Assembly: GCF_023228165.1 (NCBI RefSeq)
Contig: NZ_JALOBS010000004.1
Span: 75,843 to 139,842, forward strand
Direction of reading: 5' to 3'
DNA length: 64,000 nt
Origin: Methylomonas sp.
GTDB taxonomy: Bacteria; Pseudomonadota; Gammaproteobacteria; Methylococcales; Methylomonadaceae
This document shows, one piece after another, positions 35,632 to 44,748 of this stretch. Numbering within the stretch: the first letter of the stretch is position 1; each line of letters begins with the position of its first letter. The notes beneath the pieces were generated by a model that saw only the letters and a list, made by a program, of their open reading frames with translations, made no database searches and was not told the origin of the DNA. Made by a program: the position numbers and the translations under genes.

Positions 35632-36637
35632 TTTAACAACGGATTATTTAGGCCTAAAACTGGCCCATCCTTTGGTGCCGTCAGCGTCCCCGCTCAGTAA
35701 AAATCTGGATAGCGCCCGCAAGCTGGAAGATGCGGGGGCATCGGCTCTGGTATTGCCGTCCTTGTTTGAAGAAAAAATCGAAGCCGAACAGGAACAAATG
35801 GCGCGGTTTTTTTACGGGCAGGCTATTGGATACGGCGAAGCGGATTCGTTTCATCCCGTGCCCGACCAGATTCTGACCTACCAGGCGCAATACCTGGAGC
35901 ACCTGCGGCAAATTAAAGCGGCGCTGAACATACCTGTGATCGCCAGTTTGAATGGGACTTCGCTGGGCGGTTGGATCGAATATGGCGTGGCCTTGCAACA
36001 AGCCGGCGCCGATGCGCTGGAGTTGAATATCTATCATTTGGCGGCTAACGTTAATGAAGACAGCGAAACGGTGGAAAACCGTTATCTGGACATTCTGCGC
36101 GAATTAAAAAGCCAGATCAGTATTCCGCTTACCTTAAAACTGTCGCCACAATTCAGTTCGCCGCTACATTTCGCTCAACGCTTACAGACCGCCGGTGCCA
36201 ATGGCATCGCTATATTCAACCGTTTTTATCAGCCCGACATCGATCTGGAAACATTGCAGGTAGTACCGACACTGGAATTATCGACCGCTCAGGAAGCTTT
36301 GTTGCGTATTCGTTGGACAGCCTTGCTTTATGGCAGGGTCAATATGTCGCTGGCGGTAACCGGCGGCTTTCATGAAACATCGGATGTCATTAAAGCCTTG
36401 CTGGCCGGGGCGGATGTGGTGCATCTTTGTAGCGTGCTGCTAGAAAAAGGTATTGGCCGGTTATCTGAAATATACTCCGAATTGTCTGATTGGCTGGAAG
36501 CCCATGAGTACCAGTCGATCCGCCAGTTAAAAGGCAGCGTAAGCCAGCAACATTCGATCGATCCCAGCTTATACGAGCGGGCCAATTACGTGCAGGTATT
36601 AGATAGTTATACGCCGGCCAGCGGTGTCTTGAGATAA
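35624..36637 (+). CDS. dihydroorotate dehydrogenase-like protein
   Basis: A 337-residue FMN-type TIM barrel. LTTDYLGLKLAHPLVPSASPLSKNLDSARKLEDAGASALVLPSLFEEKI opens it, with SLNGTSLGGWIEYGVALQQAGADALELNIY, LTLKLSPQF and VTGGFHETSDVIKALLAGADVVHLCSVLL following. It resembles class 1 dihydroorotate dehydrogenases but lacks the usual pyrimidine context and overlaps nifJ. Such nifJ-linked copies are widespread, and their reaction is not established. A coupled redox role with ferredoxin is inference. Alternative names in databases include dihydropyrimidine dehydrogenase-like. Confidence 0.88.
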   Translation: MVDLTTDYLGLKLAHPLVPSASPLSKNLDSARKLEDAGASALVLPSLFEEKIEAEQEQMARFFYGQAIGYGEADSFHPVPDQILTYQAQYLEHLRQIKAALNIPVIASLNGTSLGGWIEYGVALQQAGADALELNIYHLAANVNEDSETVENRYLDILRELKSQISIPLTLKLSPQFSSPLHFAQRLQTAGANGIAIFNRFYQPDIDLETLQVVPTLELSTAQEALLRIRWTALLYGRVNMSLAVTGGFHETSDVIKALLAGADVVHLCSVLLEKGIGRLSEIYSELSDWLEAHEYQSIRQLKGSVSQQHSIDPSLYERANYVQVLDSYTPASGVLR

Positions 36638-37047
36638 AGCCTTTTCGCTTGTCGGTCGCGCCCGGAATTTACCTCCAATTGGAAATTTTTTTTCAATGCT
36701 GGTCAAGATTGATGCGTTATGCCTTCCATAACGCGTGGCCGATTCTCGTCACTGATGCCAGGCCTGCCCCGCACGCAGTCAATTTTGGCTGTCAGTTATG
36801 TGAACTATTAGACGCTCCCATTTAATGTGCCAACAAAAACCGCATTTTGTATTTTAATCCGCACGGTAATAATTGTGCGTGGATTGCTGTTTTTAGACCT
36901 TAAAAATGAATTTCACCTAATAGTTTAGGCGCCTTCAGGCAGCGATTAAAGTAATCTGAGAAAATAATAACAACAAAAACACGGTTTATTGGCAATAAGC
37001 GGAATAAAGCATTTATTGTTGCCGAGGAAATCAAGGCTCTCACTGAT
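36638..37047. other. non-coding region before the GGDEF gene
   Basis: No gene was seen in these 410 bases. The palindrome TCCAATTGGA followed by AATTTTTTTT (36674-36693) may terminate the nifJ operon. A perfect 8-bp hairpin GCGTTATG / CATAACGC with a five-base loop is at 36714-36734. The 3' part should hold the promoter of the next gene. Confidence 0.4.
36714..36734 (+). terminator. perfect 8-bp hairpin after the nifJ operon
   Basis: GCGTTATG, loop CCTTC, CATAACGC. No U-run follows, so it is a hairpin of uncertain role, perhaps acting with the T-rich palindrome just upstream. Confidence 0.4.
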
Positions 37048-37935
37048 TTGACAGATTTAACTTCATTAACCAGTCAGGTTTATCAGCAAAGTAGTGTTGC
37101 AATGCTGATTATGGACGTGGATTTCAAAATCGAATCGGTTAACCCCGCTTTCATTCGATCAACCGGCTTTGAGCCGGTCGAAGTGCGGGGAGCACCCTTA
37201 TTGTCGATATGTGATGAATTGGTCCATACGAGATCAATCCAGGACATTCAGAATCGATTGGCCGAAACCAACTGTTTTAGTTCCGAATTGGCGATGCTTA
37301 GAAAAAACGGCAGCCTGTTTTCCGCGCAAATTATTATCGACGGCTTGCAAAAGCCAAACGGCTGTACGCAGTATTATCTGGTGCTGATTTTAGATATTTC
37401 CGAGCAAAAACAGCGGGAATCCGAGTTACGTTATTATTCGGAAATAGACCCCCTGACCAACCTGGGCAACAGGAAATTTTTATTTCAAAGTCTTGATAAT
37501 GCCATTGCTTCGGCTAAGCGCTTTAATTACACGGTAGCGCTGATGTTTTTGGATTTGGATGGCTTTAAGCAGGTCAATGATTTTTTCGGTCACGGCGAAG
37601 GCGACAAAATTTTGTTGGAGGCAGCGCAACGTTTAAAGCGCTGTGTCAGACAGGTCGATACTGTTGCACGTTTGGGCGGCGATGAATTTGTGGTCATATT
37701 AAACGGCACTTCCACCGATATGATTGCGGGTACCGCGAAAAGAATCATCGATTTTTTGACTTTAACCATCAAAGATCAAGTCAATGAGATACAAGTTTCA
37801 GCTAGCATCGGGATTTCTCTCTACCCACGAGATAGCAAAAATCCATTGGTCTTGTTGAAGTATGCCGATGAAGCCATGTATAAAGCAAAAGCTAAAGGTA
37901 AGCGGCAATTCTGCTGGCATTTAGAGTCAAAATAA
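37048..37935 (+). CDS. PAS-GGDEF diguanylate cyclase
   Basis: A 295-residue cytoplasmic protein, start taken as TTG 37048. The frame is open further upstream but has no ATG or GTG. A PAS domain (~10-125; SSVAMLIMDVDFKIESVNPAFIRSTGF) is followed by a GGDEF domain (~130-290) with DPLTNLGNR, DLDGFKQVNDFFGHGEGD and RLGGDEF. The inhibitory site RQVD lies five residues before GGDEF. All catalytic features for making c-di-GMP are present. It precedes a response regulator with an HD-GYP domain by 26 bases, so synthesis and breakdown enzymes are paired. Confidence 0.92.
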   Translation: MTDLTSLTSQVYQQSSVAMLIMDVDFKIESVNPAFIRSTGFEPVEVRGAPLLSICDELVHTRSIQDIQNRLAETNCFSSELAMLRKNGSLFSAQIIIDGLQKPNGCTQYYLVLILDISEQKQRESELRYYSEIDPLTNLGNRKFLFQSLDNAIASAKRFNYTVALMFLDLDGFKQVNDFFGHGEGDKILLEAAQRLKRCVRQVDTVARLGGDEFVVILNGTSTDMIAGTAKRIIDFLTLTIKDQVNEIQVSASIGISLYPRDSKNPLVLLKYADEAMYKAKAKGKRQFCWHLESK

Positions 37936-37961
37936 TTAAATTAAAACCGGTCGCATAAAAA

Positions 37962-39755
37962 ATGACAAGAACCAGAACACTGACAAATTTGTCCGGCATC
38001 CGCCTGCTTTATGTAGAAGACGATCTGGAAACACGCGAAGAGCTGCAATCTATTCTGGAGCTGTATGTGGCTGAATTGTATGCGGCAAAAAATGGCAAAC
38101 AGGGGTTGGCTCTTTATAAACAATATAAGCCCGATATTATTGTTACTGATATTCAAATGCCGGAAATGAACGGATTGTCCATGGCGGCGGATATTAAAAA
38201 TATCAATCCGGAACAACAGATTGTAGTGTTGAGTGCATATAACGATGTGGAATACTTATTTAGGGCCTTGGAATTAGAAATACAACATTACATTACCAAG
38301 CCTGTCAGCGTGGAAAGACTGCTAAATAAACTGTCTGAAATTACCGAGCAAATGAATTTGGCTAGGGATGTCGCCAACAGCCATAAGCTATTAGAACAAT
38401 ACAAATTGTTGGTGGATGAAAAAGCTATCGTCGTTAAAATAGATTTAAATGGCAATATTACTTACGTCAATCAGCATTTTTGTGATTTGTCCGGCTATTC
38501 CGAAGCCGAATTATTAGGTCAGCATTATTTATTTAGTTTTGATGGTACCGATCAACAAGAGATTTTGGACGATTTAAAGAAGTCGGTAATAGAAATAAAG
38601 AAATGGAAAGGGTTGCTTAAAAAAAGGACGAAATCAGGGGCTGTTTATGCGGTGGATGCCAGTGTCATTGCCGTAGTTGATGCGAATAACGAGATCGAAG
38701 AGTTTGTGGCGTTGATGGTCGATATGACTGAAGTATATGAAAAATTCGAACGGTTGGCCCTCAATTTAAAACAAGATTTAAGCGAACAAAAACATTATTT
38801 GCATGAGTATGAGCGTGCATTGGAAGTGGGTACCTCGCTATGCGTGATCGATACGGACGGCAAAATCATTAGCGCCAATCGAAATTTCGGTGCCACCCTG
38901 GACTACAGCACCGAGGAACTAGTTGGGCAGTCTTTATGCGATTTGGTGCAAGACTGCAAAGATTTTAAAAATCGGGTATTAAAAAAAGTCGGCGAGCAAG
39001 GTTTTAGTTCGCGAGTTATAAAAGTACAGGGGAAGGGCGGTCTGCTACGCACACTCAGTACGGTTATTGTGGGTATTCATAACCAACATGGCGAAATTCA
39101 TTCTTTAATGAGTTTAAGTCACGATATCAGCGAGACTGTCCAATTAAATGAAAGCATTATAGAAAATCAAAAGGATTTAATTTATGTGCTCGGCGAGGTG
39201 GTTGAAAATCGTAGTCAGGAAACAGGTCTGCATATTAAACGTGTCGCCTTAATTTCAGAGTTGCTGGCGTTGAAATACGGATTAAGCGAAGACTATGCGG
39301 CCATGATAAAGGTTGCCTCACCGTTACACGATATCGGAAAAATCGGAATACCGGATAATATTCTACATAAGCCCGCGAAGTTATCGGAAGCGGAATATAA
39401 AATCATGAAAAGTCACGCGGAATTGGGCTTTCAATTACTTAATAAATTGGATAAGCCATTAATTAAAATGGCTGCAACCATTGCTCATGAACATCACGAA
39501 AAATATAACGGCAGCGGTTATCCGTCGGGTCTGGTCGGTGAGCATATAGCCATTGAGGCCCGCATCGTCAGCTTGGTTGACGTATTTGACGCCTTGAGTA
39601 CCCGACGCATTTATAAAGAGCCTTGGACGGATCAGGAAATCGTTGCGTATTTAAATAAAAATAAAGGTATCCAGTTTGACCCGGAATTAGTGGATTTATT
39701 TTTGGAAAACCTCGACGAAATTTTACGTATCCGTGATTTGCTAAAAGAACAATAA
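37962..39755 (+). CDS. response regulator with two PAS domains and HD-GYP phosphodiesterase
   Basis: 597 residues. The receiver domain (~12-125) has acidic residues in VEDD and the phospho-acceptor Asp63 in VTDIQMPEMNG. Two PAS domains follow (~145-265, ~275-390). The HD-GYP domain has HIKRVALISELLA, PLHDIGKIGIPD (~456), KSHAELG, AHEHHEKYNGSGYPSGLVG and SLVDVFDALST. It should hydrolyse c-di-GMP under control of phosphorylation and PAS ligands. No histidine kinase gene is nearby. It is followed by a TolC-type gene four bases later, so the whole unit 37048-42201 may be one regulated group. Confidence 0.94.
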   Translation: MTRTRTLTNLSGIRLLYVEDDLETREELQSILELYVAELYAAKNGKQGLALYKQYKPDIIVTDIQMPEMNGLSMAADIKNINPEQQIVVLSAYNDVEYLFRALELEIQHYITKPVSVERLLNKLSEITEQMNLARDVANSHKLLEQYKLLVDEKAIVVKIDLNGNITYVNQHFCDLSGYSEAELLGQHYLFSFDGTDQQEILDDLKKSVIEIKKWKGLLKKRTKSGAVYAVDASVIAVVDANNEIEEFVALMVDMTEVYEKFERLALNLKQDLSEQKHYLHEYERALEVGTSLCVIDTDGKIISANRNFGATLDYSTEELVGQSLCDLVQDCKDFKNRVLKKVGEQGFSSRVIKVQGKGGLLRTLSTVIVGIHNQHGEIHSLMSLSHDISETVQLNESIIENQKDLIYVLGEVVENRSQETGLHIKRVALISELLALKYGLSEDYAAMIKVASPLHDIGKIGIPDNILHKPAKLSEAEYKIMKSHAELGFQLLNKLDKPLIKMAATIAHEHHEKYNGSGYPSGLVGEHIAIEARIVSLVDVFDALSTRRIYKEPWTDQEIVAYLNKNKGIQFDPELVDLFLENLDEILRIRDLLKEQ

Positions 39756-39759
39756 AAAC

Positions 39760-41178
39760 ATGACCGTTAAAACCAATTTCCTGGCCATGGCCTTGATTTT
39801 TTGCTGCGTATTTGAGTTAAGTGCGGAAACTGTTCAGCTCCAAAAATTAACGCTGGAAGATTGCATTCGTATCGCTTTGCAACAACACCAGTCATTGAAT
39901 GTGTCCGCCGCCAATATAGCCATGGCTGAAGCCATGTACCAGCAGGCCATGTCGGCCTATTGGCCGCACATTGCCGCCCAGGTTAATGCAGCCCGCGCGG
40001 ACCAGGACAGGACGTTTACAATGGAGGGAGCGTTTACCCTGCCGTCTAATATGACGAGCGCATTTGGAGCTTTAGGGCCCCAAGTGGTTGGTGCTTTAGC
40101 TCAGCCCATCCCCATTAATATGGATATCAAGCTGGTTGATAAGGACTTGGTTCAATCGTCGTTAAATCTGACATATCCGCTCTTCACCGGATTGAAACGT
40201 GAAGCGCTGGTAGCGCAAGCAGAGAAAGGTATAAAAATCGCCGAACAGGGTCAGCGTAAAACCACTCTGGAAGTGGTTCGCGATGTCAAAAAATACTATT
40301 ACGCAGCTCAATTTGCCATACAAATGGAAAAACTGGCCGACGATACCTTGGAACGCTTTAAGGCTCTGGAAGATTTAACCGAGCGCCTTTATCAGCATGG
40401 TTCCATGAAAGTCAAAAAAACCGACTATCTGCGCACCAAAACCACCACCGCGGTCACCCGAACCATGTTGAGCGAAGCGCGTTACGCTCGCGAAATGGCG
40501 CACGAAGCGCTGGGAAACGCCATGGGCAGGGAATGGAGTGATAACGTTGTCTTGGCGGAAGCCGATCAGGCAACGCCGATTAGCGAAGGCTTGCGGGAAT
40601 TAGTCGAATTGGCACAGAATTTTAATCCGGATATTCAGCAGCTCAAGCTGGCGGTACAAATCAGCGATGATCAAATTACGGAAGCGCGTAGCGGTTATTT
40701 TCCGATGATAGGCATTCAAGCCGAAGTGCATGATATTCAAACACCGTACCACGGCGGCTTAACCAACACCGCCAATCGGGACGGTTGGACCATCGGCGTC
40801 GGCATGCAATGGAATCTGTTCGACGGCTTCCAAACCACCGGTAAAGTGAATCAAGCCAAAGCCCGACAACGTAAATTGGCAAGCCAACAGATCCTGTTGG
40901 ATCAAGCTATCGCATTGCAGGTTAAACAACAGTTTTTAAGCATCCGTAACGCCAACAATCAAACCAAAGATAGCCAAGAAGCAGTGGATTATGCCAGTGA
41001 GAATCGAAAGCTGCATGTGCGCGCCTATCAGGAAGAGTTGGTGGAAACCAAAGACGTGATTGAAGCGCAGATCGTAGAAACATTCGCTCAGAGCACGCAT
41101 TATCGGGCCCGTTATGCCTTGGAAATGGGCTTGTTATCGCTTGAATATTTGATCGGGCAAAATGTGCAAGTGTTTTAA
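39760..41178 (+). CDS. TolC-family outer-membrane efflux protein
   Basis: A 472-residue protein with a signal peptide (ending ELSA). It has two homologous halves rich in long amphipathic helices, typical of TolC/OMF channels. LTLEDCIRIALQQHQSLNVSAANIAMAEAMYQQAMSAYWPHI starts the first repeat and ARSGYFPMIGIQAEV lies in the second. GMQWNLFDGFQTTGKVNQAKARQ is a conserved second-half block. It would form a trimeric channel across the outer membrane and periplasm. No membrane-fusion or inner-membrane pump gene adjoins it, so its partner is unknown. It follows the HD-GYP gene by four bases. Confidence 0.9.
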   Translation: MTVKTNFLAMALIFCCVFELSAETVQLQKLTLEDCIRIALQQHQSLNVSAANIAMAEAMYQQAMSAYWPHIAAQVNAARADQDRTFTMEGAFTLPSNMTSAFGALGPQVVGALAQPIPINMDIKLVDKDLVQSSLNLTYPLFTGLKREALVAQAEKGIKIAEQGQRKTTLEVVRDVKKYYYAAQFAIQMEKLADDTLERFKALEDLTERLYQHGSMKVKKTDYLRTKTTTAVTRTMLSEARYAREMAHEALGNAMGREWSDNVVLAEADQATPISEGLRELVELAQNFNPDIQQLKLAVQISDDQITEARSGYFPMIGIQAEVHDIQTPYHGGLTNTANRDGWTIGVGMQWNLFDGFQTTGKVNQAKARQRKLASQQILLDQAIALQVKQQFLSIRNANNQTKDSQEAVDYASENRKLHVRAYQEELVETKDVIEAQIVETFAQSTHYRARYALEMGLLSLEYLIGQNVQVF

Positions 41179-41277
41179 TTAGATAGATTTAATTGCCGGG
41201 TTTAATACATAAAAGCTATTGAAACCATTCGATGAGCTCATATAGGAGCATCAGACCTTAGAAAAAGGGTTATTGCC

Positions 41278-42201
41278 ATGGGGCATCAATTAATACGCAT
41301 GAGTTGTATACTCTGCGCTTTGTTAAGTAACACGATAATCGGTCTAGCGCATGCTGATCAACAGCTAGCAAAACATGGCCGGGTAAATATGGGCTTATAC
41401 ACTAAATCGATTACTGAACAAGCCAGTATCAGTGATATAGAAATTTCCATGAACTTTTGGGTTAAGGATGCGCTGGCCTTTGAGGCTCAAAAAGCCGGGA
41501 TTGATATTCAAACCACCGGTGCCTTTTTATATGAAACCATGCAAGACATGCGCGTCGATTTTGATCACGGAAAACTGGATATTATCGTGGCGCCGCCGCT
41601 CCTCATTTCCAGGTATTTTAAGCGCGACGAAATAACCGATGGTTTTTCCGGTATGTTGGAAGATAACAAACCGGACAACCTTTTACTGATTGTACGCGCG
41701 GATAGTAACATTCAAAATATTCAGGATTTACGCGGCAAGCGTATCGCTATGCTAGAGGGTGACGAATTAGCGGAAATGTATATGGATACGCTTTTTCTGA
41801 GAGCGTTTAAAAAAGGGTATAAAACGCTGGCCGCATCGATACAGCAACAGGCTAAAGCCAATCGCATCGTCTTGGATTTATATTTTAATAAAGCAGATGC
41901 GGGGTTGGCTTATGTTAATTCGTTTCAGGTCATGTCCGAGTTAAATCCTGATATCAGAAATAAAGTTAAGGTTTTGGATACATTTGAGGTCAGGAGTAAA
42001 AATTACAGTTACATGCGCAAAAATTACCCGTTAGCGAATGAAATAAGACAAATTGCCTTATCCTTTTATAAAAGCGCGCGCGGCAAGCAAATACTGGATA
42101 TTTATAAAACAGCAGCGTTGGATTTTCTTAAAGTTGAGGAATTGGACACGGTCGATAAATTAGATAGAGAGCATGCGCATTTAGCGAAAGGAATAAAATA
42201 A
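41278..42201 (+). CDS. PhnD-like periplasmic substrate-binding protein
   Basis: A 307-residue protein with signal peptide ending GLAHA. The mature part has the PBP2 PhnD/phosphate-phosphonate-binding fold: MQDMRVDFDHGKLDIIVAPPLLISRYF, NIQDLRGKRIAMLEGDE, and KADAGLAYVNSFQVM near the hinge. No ABC permease or ATPase lies nearby, so it may be an orphan sensor-type binding protein. Its neighbours are c-di-GMP enzymes and a TolC protein, which suggests signalling rather than transport, but this is inference. A strong hairpin follows. Confidence 0.85.
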   Translation: MGHQLIRMSCILCALLSNTIIGLAHADQQLAKHGRVNMGLYTKSITEQASISDIEISMNFWVKDALAFEAQKAGIDIQTTGAFLYETMQDMRVDFDHGKLDIIVAPPLLISRYFKRDEITDGFSGMLEDNKPDNLLLIVRADSNIQNIQDLRGKRIAMLEGDELAEMYMDTLFLRAFKKGYKTLAASIQQQAKANRIVLDLYFNKADAGLAYVNSFQVMSELNPDIRNKVKVLDTFEVRSKNYSYMRKNYPLANEIRQIALSFYKSARGKQILDIYKTAALDFLKVEELDTVDKLDREHAHLAKGIK

Positions 42202-42253
42202 CCAATATATTGAGAATAGCTATCAATAGCTGTGGGTATTTCTAATAATTGCT

Positions 42254-42316
42254 TACCCCCGCGAAGGTTGGAATACGATAAGCTTAATTGCTTGGATTCC
42301 AACCTTCGCGGGGGTA
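42254..42316. terminator. perfect 21-bp inverted repeat between convergent genes
   Basis: TACCCCCGCGAAGGTTGGAAT and its exact complement ATTCCAACCTTCGCGGGGGTA are separated by 21 bases. It lies between the PhnD-like gene and cytochrome c4, which converge. The CCCGCGAAGGTTGGAAT sequence resembles widespread repetitive palindromes, so it may be a REP/MITE element working as a bidirectional terminator. Confidence 0.7.
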
Positions 42317-42378
42317 CCAGGTTTGAGTAATTAAAAGCCTTTCAATTTATTTCGTTTCCTAATCACGCGTTAGAGCGT

Positions 42379-42939
42379 TCAAAGCGAGCCAGCGTATTCC
42401 GCCAATGCCTTGATATCGTCATCGCTCAGGGTTTTGGCGATGGCGTTCATCTGGCCGGCTTTACGGGCGCCGCTTTTAAAGTTTGCTAATTGCATGCTTA
42501 TATATTCTGGATGTTGGCCGGCCAGCTTGGGAAATTGACCATTACCCTGTAATGCATTGCCATGACACCCCATGCACATAGCGGCCTTTTCCTTACCTAG
42601 CTGGGCCAGACTGGCGTCTCCGCCGGCTGATTTACCCGGCAAACTAGCATAGTAAGCCGCCAGATTTTGTATGTCGGCATCCTTTAAATCCTTGCTCATG
42701 GCGTTCATGGTTGCGTTGCTACGCTCACCGGAGCGGAAATGCTTCAATTGCGATTCCAGATAAGCACTGCTTTGCCCGGCTAGGCTGGGGAACATGCCGC
42801 TGTTGCTGACGCCGGCATTGCCATGGCAGCCCATGCACATAGCAGACCGGTTTTTACCGGCGTTGATGTCCGCGGCCTGTGCGGGAAATAGCAATAGCGC
42901 CATGACAAAGCTAAAACCGATGTTATAAGTTGTGTTCAT
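42379..42939 (-). CDS. dihaem cytochrome c4
   Basis: A 186-residue periplasmic protein with signal peptide ending PAQA. Two haem c sites, CMGCH at residues 35-39 and again about 85 residues later, lie in two homologous halves, each ending in a conserved MSKDL/IAKTLSD-DDI helix. Methionine ligands follow in TMNAM and QMNAI. Cytochrome c4 passes electrons from the bc1 complex to terminal oxidases. GAGGTC before the ATG is a fair ribosome binding site. Confidence 0.94.
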   Translation of the reverse strand: MNTTYNIGFSFVMALLLFPAQAADINAGKNRSAMCMGCHGNAGVSNSGMFPSLAGQSSAYLESQLKHFRSGERSNATMNAMSKDLKDADIQNLAAYYASLPGKSAGGDASLAQLGKEKAAMCMGCHGNALQGNGQFPKLAGQHPEYISMQLANFKSGARKAGQMNAIAKTLSDDDIKALAEYAGSL

Positions 42940-43070
42940 TGTGATGACCTCTTGGGCTTGTTGTACAATCTGTTAACGATAGCGCCTTGGCTGAATCACA
43001 TCATAAGCAGCAGGCATCCTATATAGCAATCAATAATTCCGCCTTCCCTCAATTCGCTAAAAGGTTATTA

Positions 43071-44738
43071 ATGTTCTGGATTGTCGATTTATTTCAGCAT
43101 GATTCCGTGCCCCACGCCATGCTGATTATCAGTTTAGTGGTGGCTAGCGGGTTGGTGCTGGGCGGCTTAAAGGTAGCCGGTATACGTTTAGGTATTGCCG
43201 GTGTGCTGTTTTCCGGCTTGATATTCGGCCATTACGATTTAACAATCAATGCCGAAGTCATGCATTTTTTGCGCGAATTCGGTTTGGTATTGTTTGTCTA
43301 TGCCATTGGTTTGCAAGTAGGGCCCAGTTTCGTCAGCTCGTTTTTTAAATACGGTCTCAAGCTCAATGGATTGGCAGCGGCTATCGTGGTGTTGGGGGCC
43401 TTAATTGCAGTTGCCATTAGCGTGGTTGGCGAGATACCGATGCCGGTGGCGGTGGGTTTGTTTTCCGGCGCAACTACCAATACCCCCTCGTTGGCTGCTG
43501 CACAACAAGTGTTGAGCAGTCTACCCAATGTGGATGGCGAGATCATGAAAATGCCCGGTCTGGGGTATGCCGTTGCATATCCGTTCGGCATTATAGGCAT
43601 CATTTTGTCCATGACGTCGGTGAAACGGTTGTTTAAGATTCAGGTCGACAAAGAGGCCGAGGATTTCGCCCACCATCAGCAGCAACAGGCGAAAATCCCG
43701 GTTTGGGAAGACTTGGTGGTGGAAAACCCCAACTTAAACGGCTTGACCATCGCGCAAATTCCTTTTTTTGAAGGCATGGGGGTGGTGATAACCCGCATCC
43801 TGCATAAGGGCAAAACCGATGTTGAAATTGCCAGCCGCGATACGCCGTTAATGATGGGCGATACTGTCCGCCTCGTGGGAGAGCGCCAACAGCTACAGCG
43901 ATTAAAAATCCTGATCGGCCATGATGCCGAAATCAACTTACAGGAAATCGCCCAAAATCTGCGTAGTAAACGGCTGGTGGTGACCCATAAAGCAGCGATT
44001 AATCAAACTATCGGTAATTTATGCGTGCGTTTTGGGGTGACTATTTCTCGTGTACATCGGCCGGATGTGGAATTTACCCCAACCAGCGCCATGCATGTGC
44101 ATTTCGGCGACGAGTTGAATGTGGTGGGCAGCCAGGATGCTTTGGACACTATCGAGAAGGCCTTGGGGAATTCCCTGGAAGAACTCAGCCATCCACAGGT
44201 CATGCCGATTTTTATCGGTATTAGCTTAGGGGTTTTGCTGGGCAGTTGGCCGTTTTACCTGCCGGGCGTGCCTACTGAATTAAAGTTGGGCATGGCCGGC
44301 GGACCGCTTTTGGTGGCCATCATGTTAAGTCGGGTGGGTAATTGGGGCACCATGACCTGGCATTTACCGAAAAGCTCCAACATCATCTTAAAAGACATCG
44401 GCATCGTGCTGTTCTTGGCTTGCGTGGGCCTGCATTCCGGCGATGAGTTTTTAGAAACGCTGTTCAATGGCAGCGGATTTTACTGGATGGCCTGTGCCAG
44501 TTTAATTACTTTGCTGCCTTTACTGATTGTGGCCCTGTTCGGGCGTATCGTATTCAAGCTGAATTACCTGTCCTTGTGCGGTCTGTTGGCGGGCAGCATG
44601 ACCGATCCGCCGGCATTGGCCTTTGCCAATAATTTACATAGTTCGGCCGCGGTCTCTATCGCCTATGCCACCGTGTATCCCCTGGTAATGATTTTGCGGA
44701 TCTTGGCCGCGCAATTGATTATCGTCTTGGTCAATTGA
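43071..44738 (+). CDS. AspT/YidE-type transporter with two TrkA-C domains
   Basis: 555 residues from ATG 43071, which follows AAAGG; a TTG at 42987 is unlikely. About ten transmembrane helices are arranged in two halves (~8-170 and ~390-550). Each half has the Asp-Al_Ex pattern, such as GLVLFVYAIGLQVGPSFVSSF and IVLFLACVGLHSGDEFLETL, with LLAGSMTDPPALAFAN. Two regulatory TrkA-C (RCK-C) domains (~195-275, ~285-370) sit in the middle. Family members exchange aspartate/alanine or other carboxylates, but the substrate here is unknown. The gene is divergent from cytochrome c4. Confidence 0.88.
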   Translation: MFWIVDLFQHDSVPHAMLIISLVVASGLVLGGLKVAGIRLGIAGVLFSGLIFGHYDLTINAEVMHFLREFGLVLFVYAIGLQVGPSFVSSFFKYGLKLNGLAAAIVVLGALIAVAISVVGEIPMPVAVGLFSGATTNTPSLAAAQQVLSSLPNVDGEIMKMPGLGYAVAYPFGIIGIILSMTSVKRLFKIQVDKEAEDFAHHQQQQAKIPVWEDLVVENPNLNGLTIAQIPFFEGMGVVITRILHKGKTDVEIASRDTPLMMGDTVRLVGERQQLQRLKILIGHDAEINLQEIAQNLRSKRLVVTHKAAINQTIGNLCVRFGVTISRVHRPDVEFTPTSAMHVHFGDELNVVGSQDALDTIEKALGNSLEELSHPQVMPIFIGISLGVLLGSWPFYLPGVPTELKLGMAGGPLLVAIMLSRVGNWGTMTWHLPKSSNIILKDIGIVLFLACVGLHSGDEFLETLFNGSGFYWMACASLITLLPLLIVALFGRIVFKLNYLSLCGLLAGSMTDPPALAFANNLHSSAAVSIAYATVYPLVMILRILAAQLIIVLVN

Positions 44739-44748
44739 TAGGTGCGAA

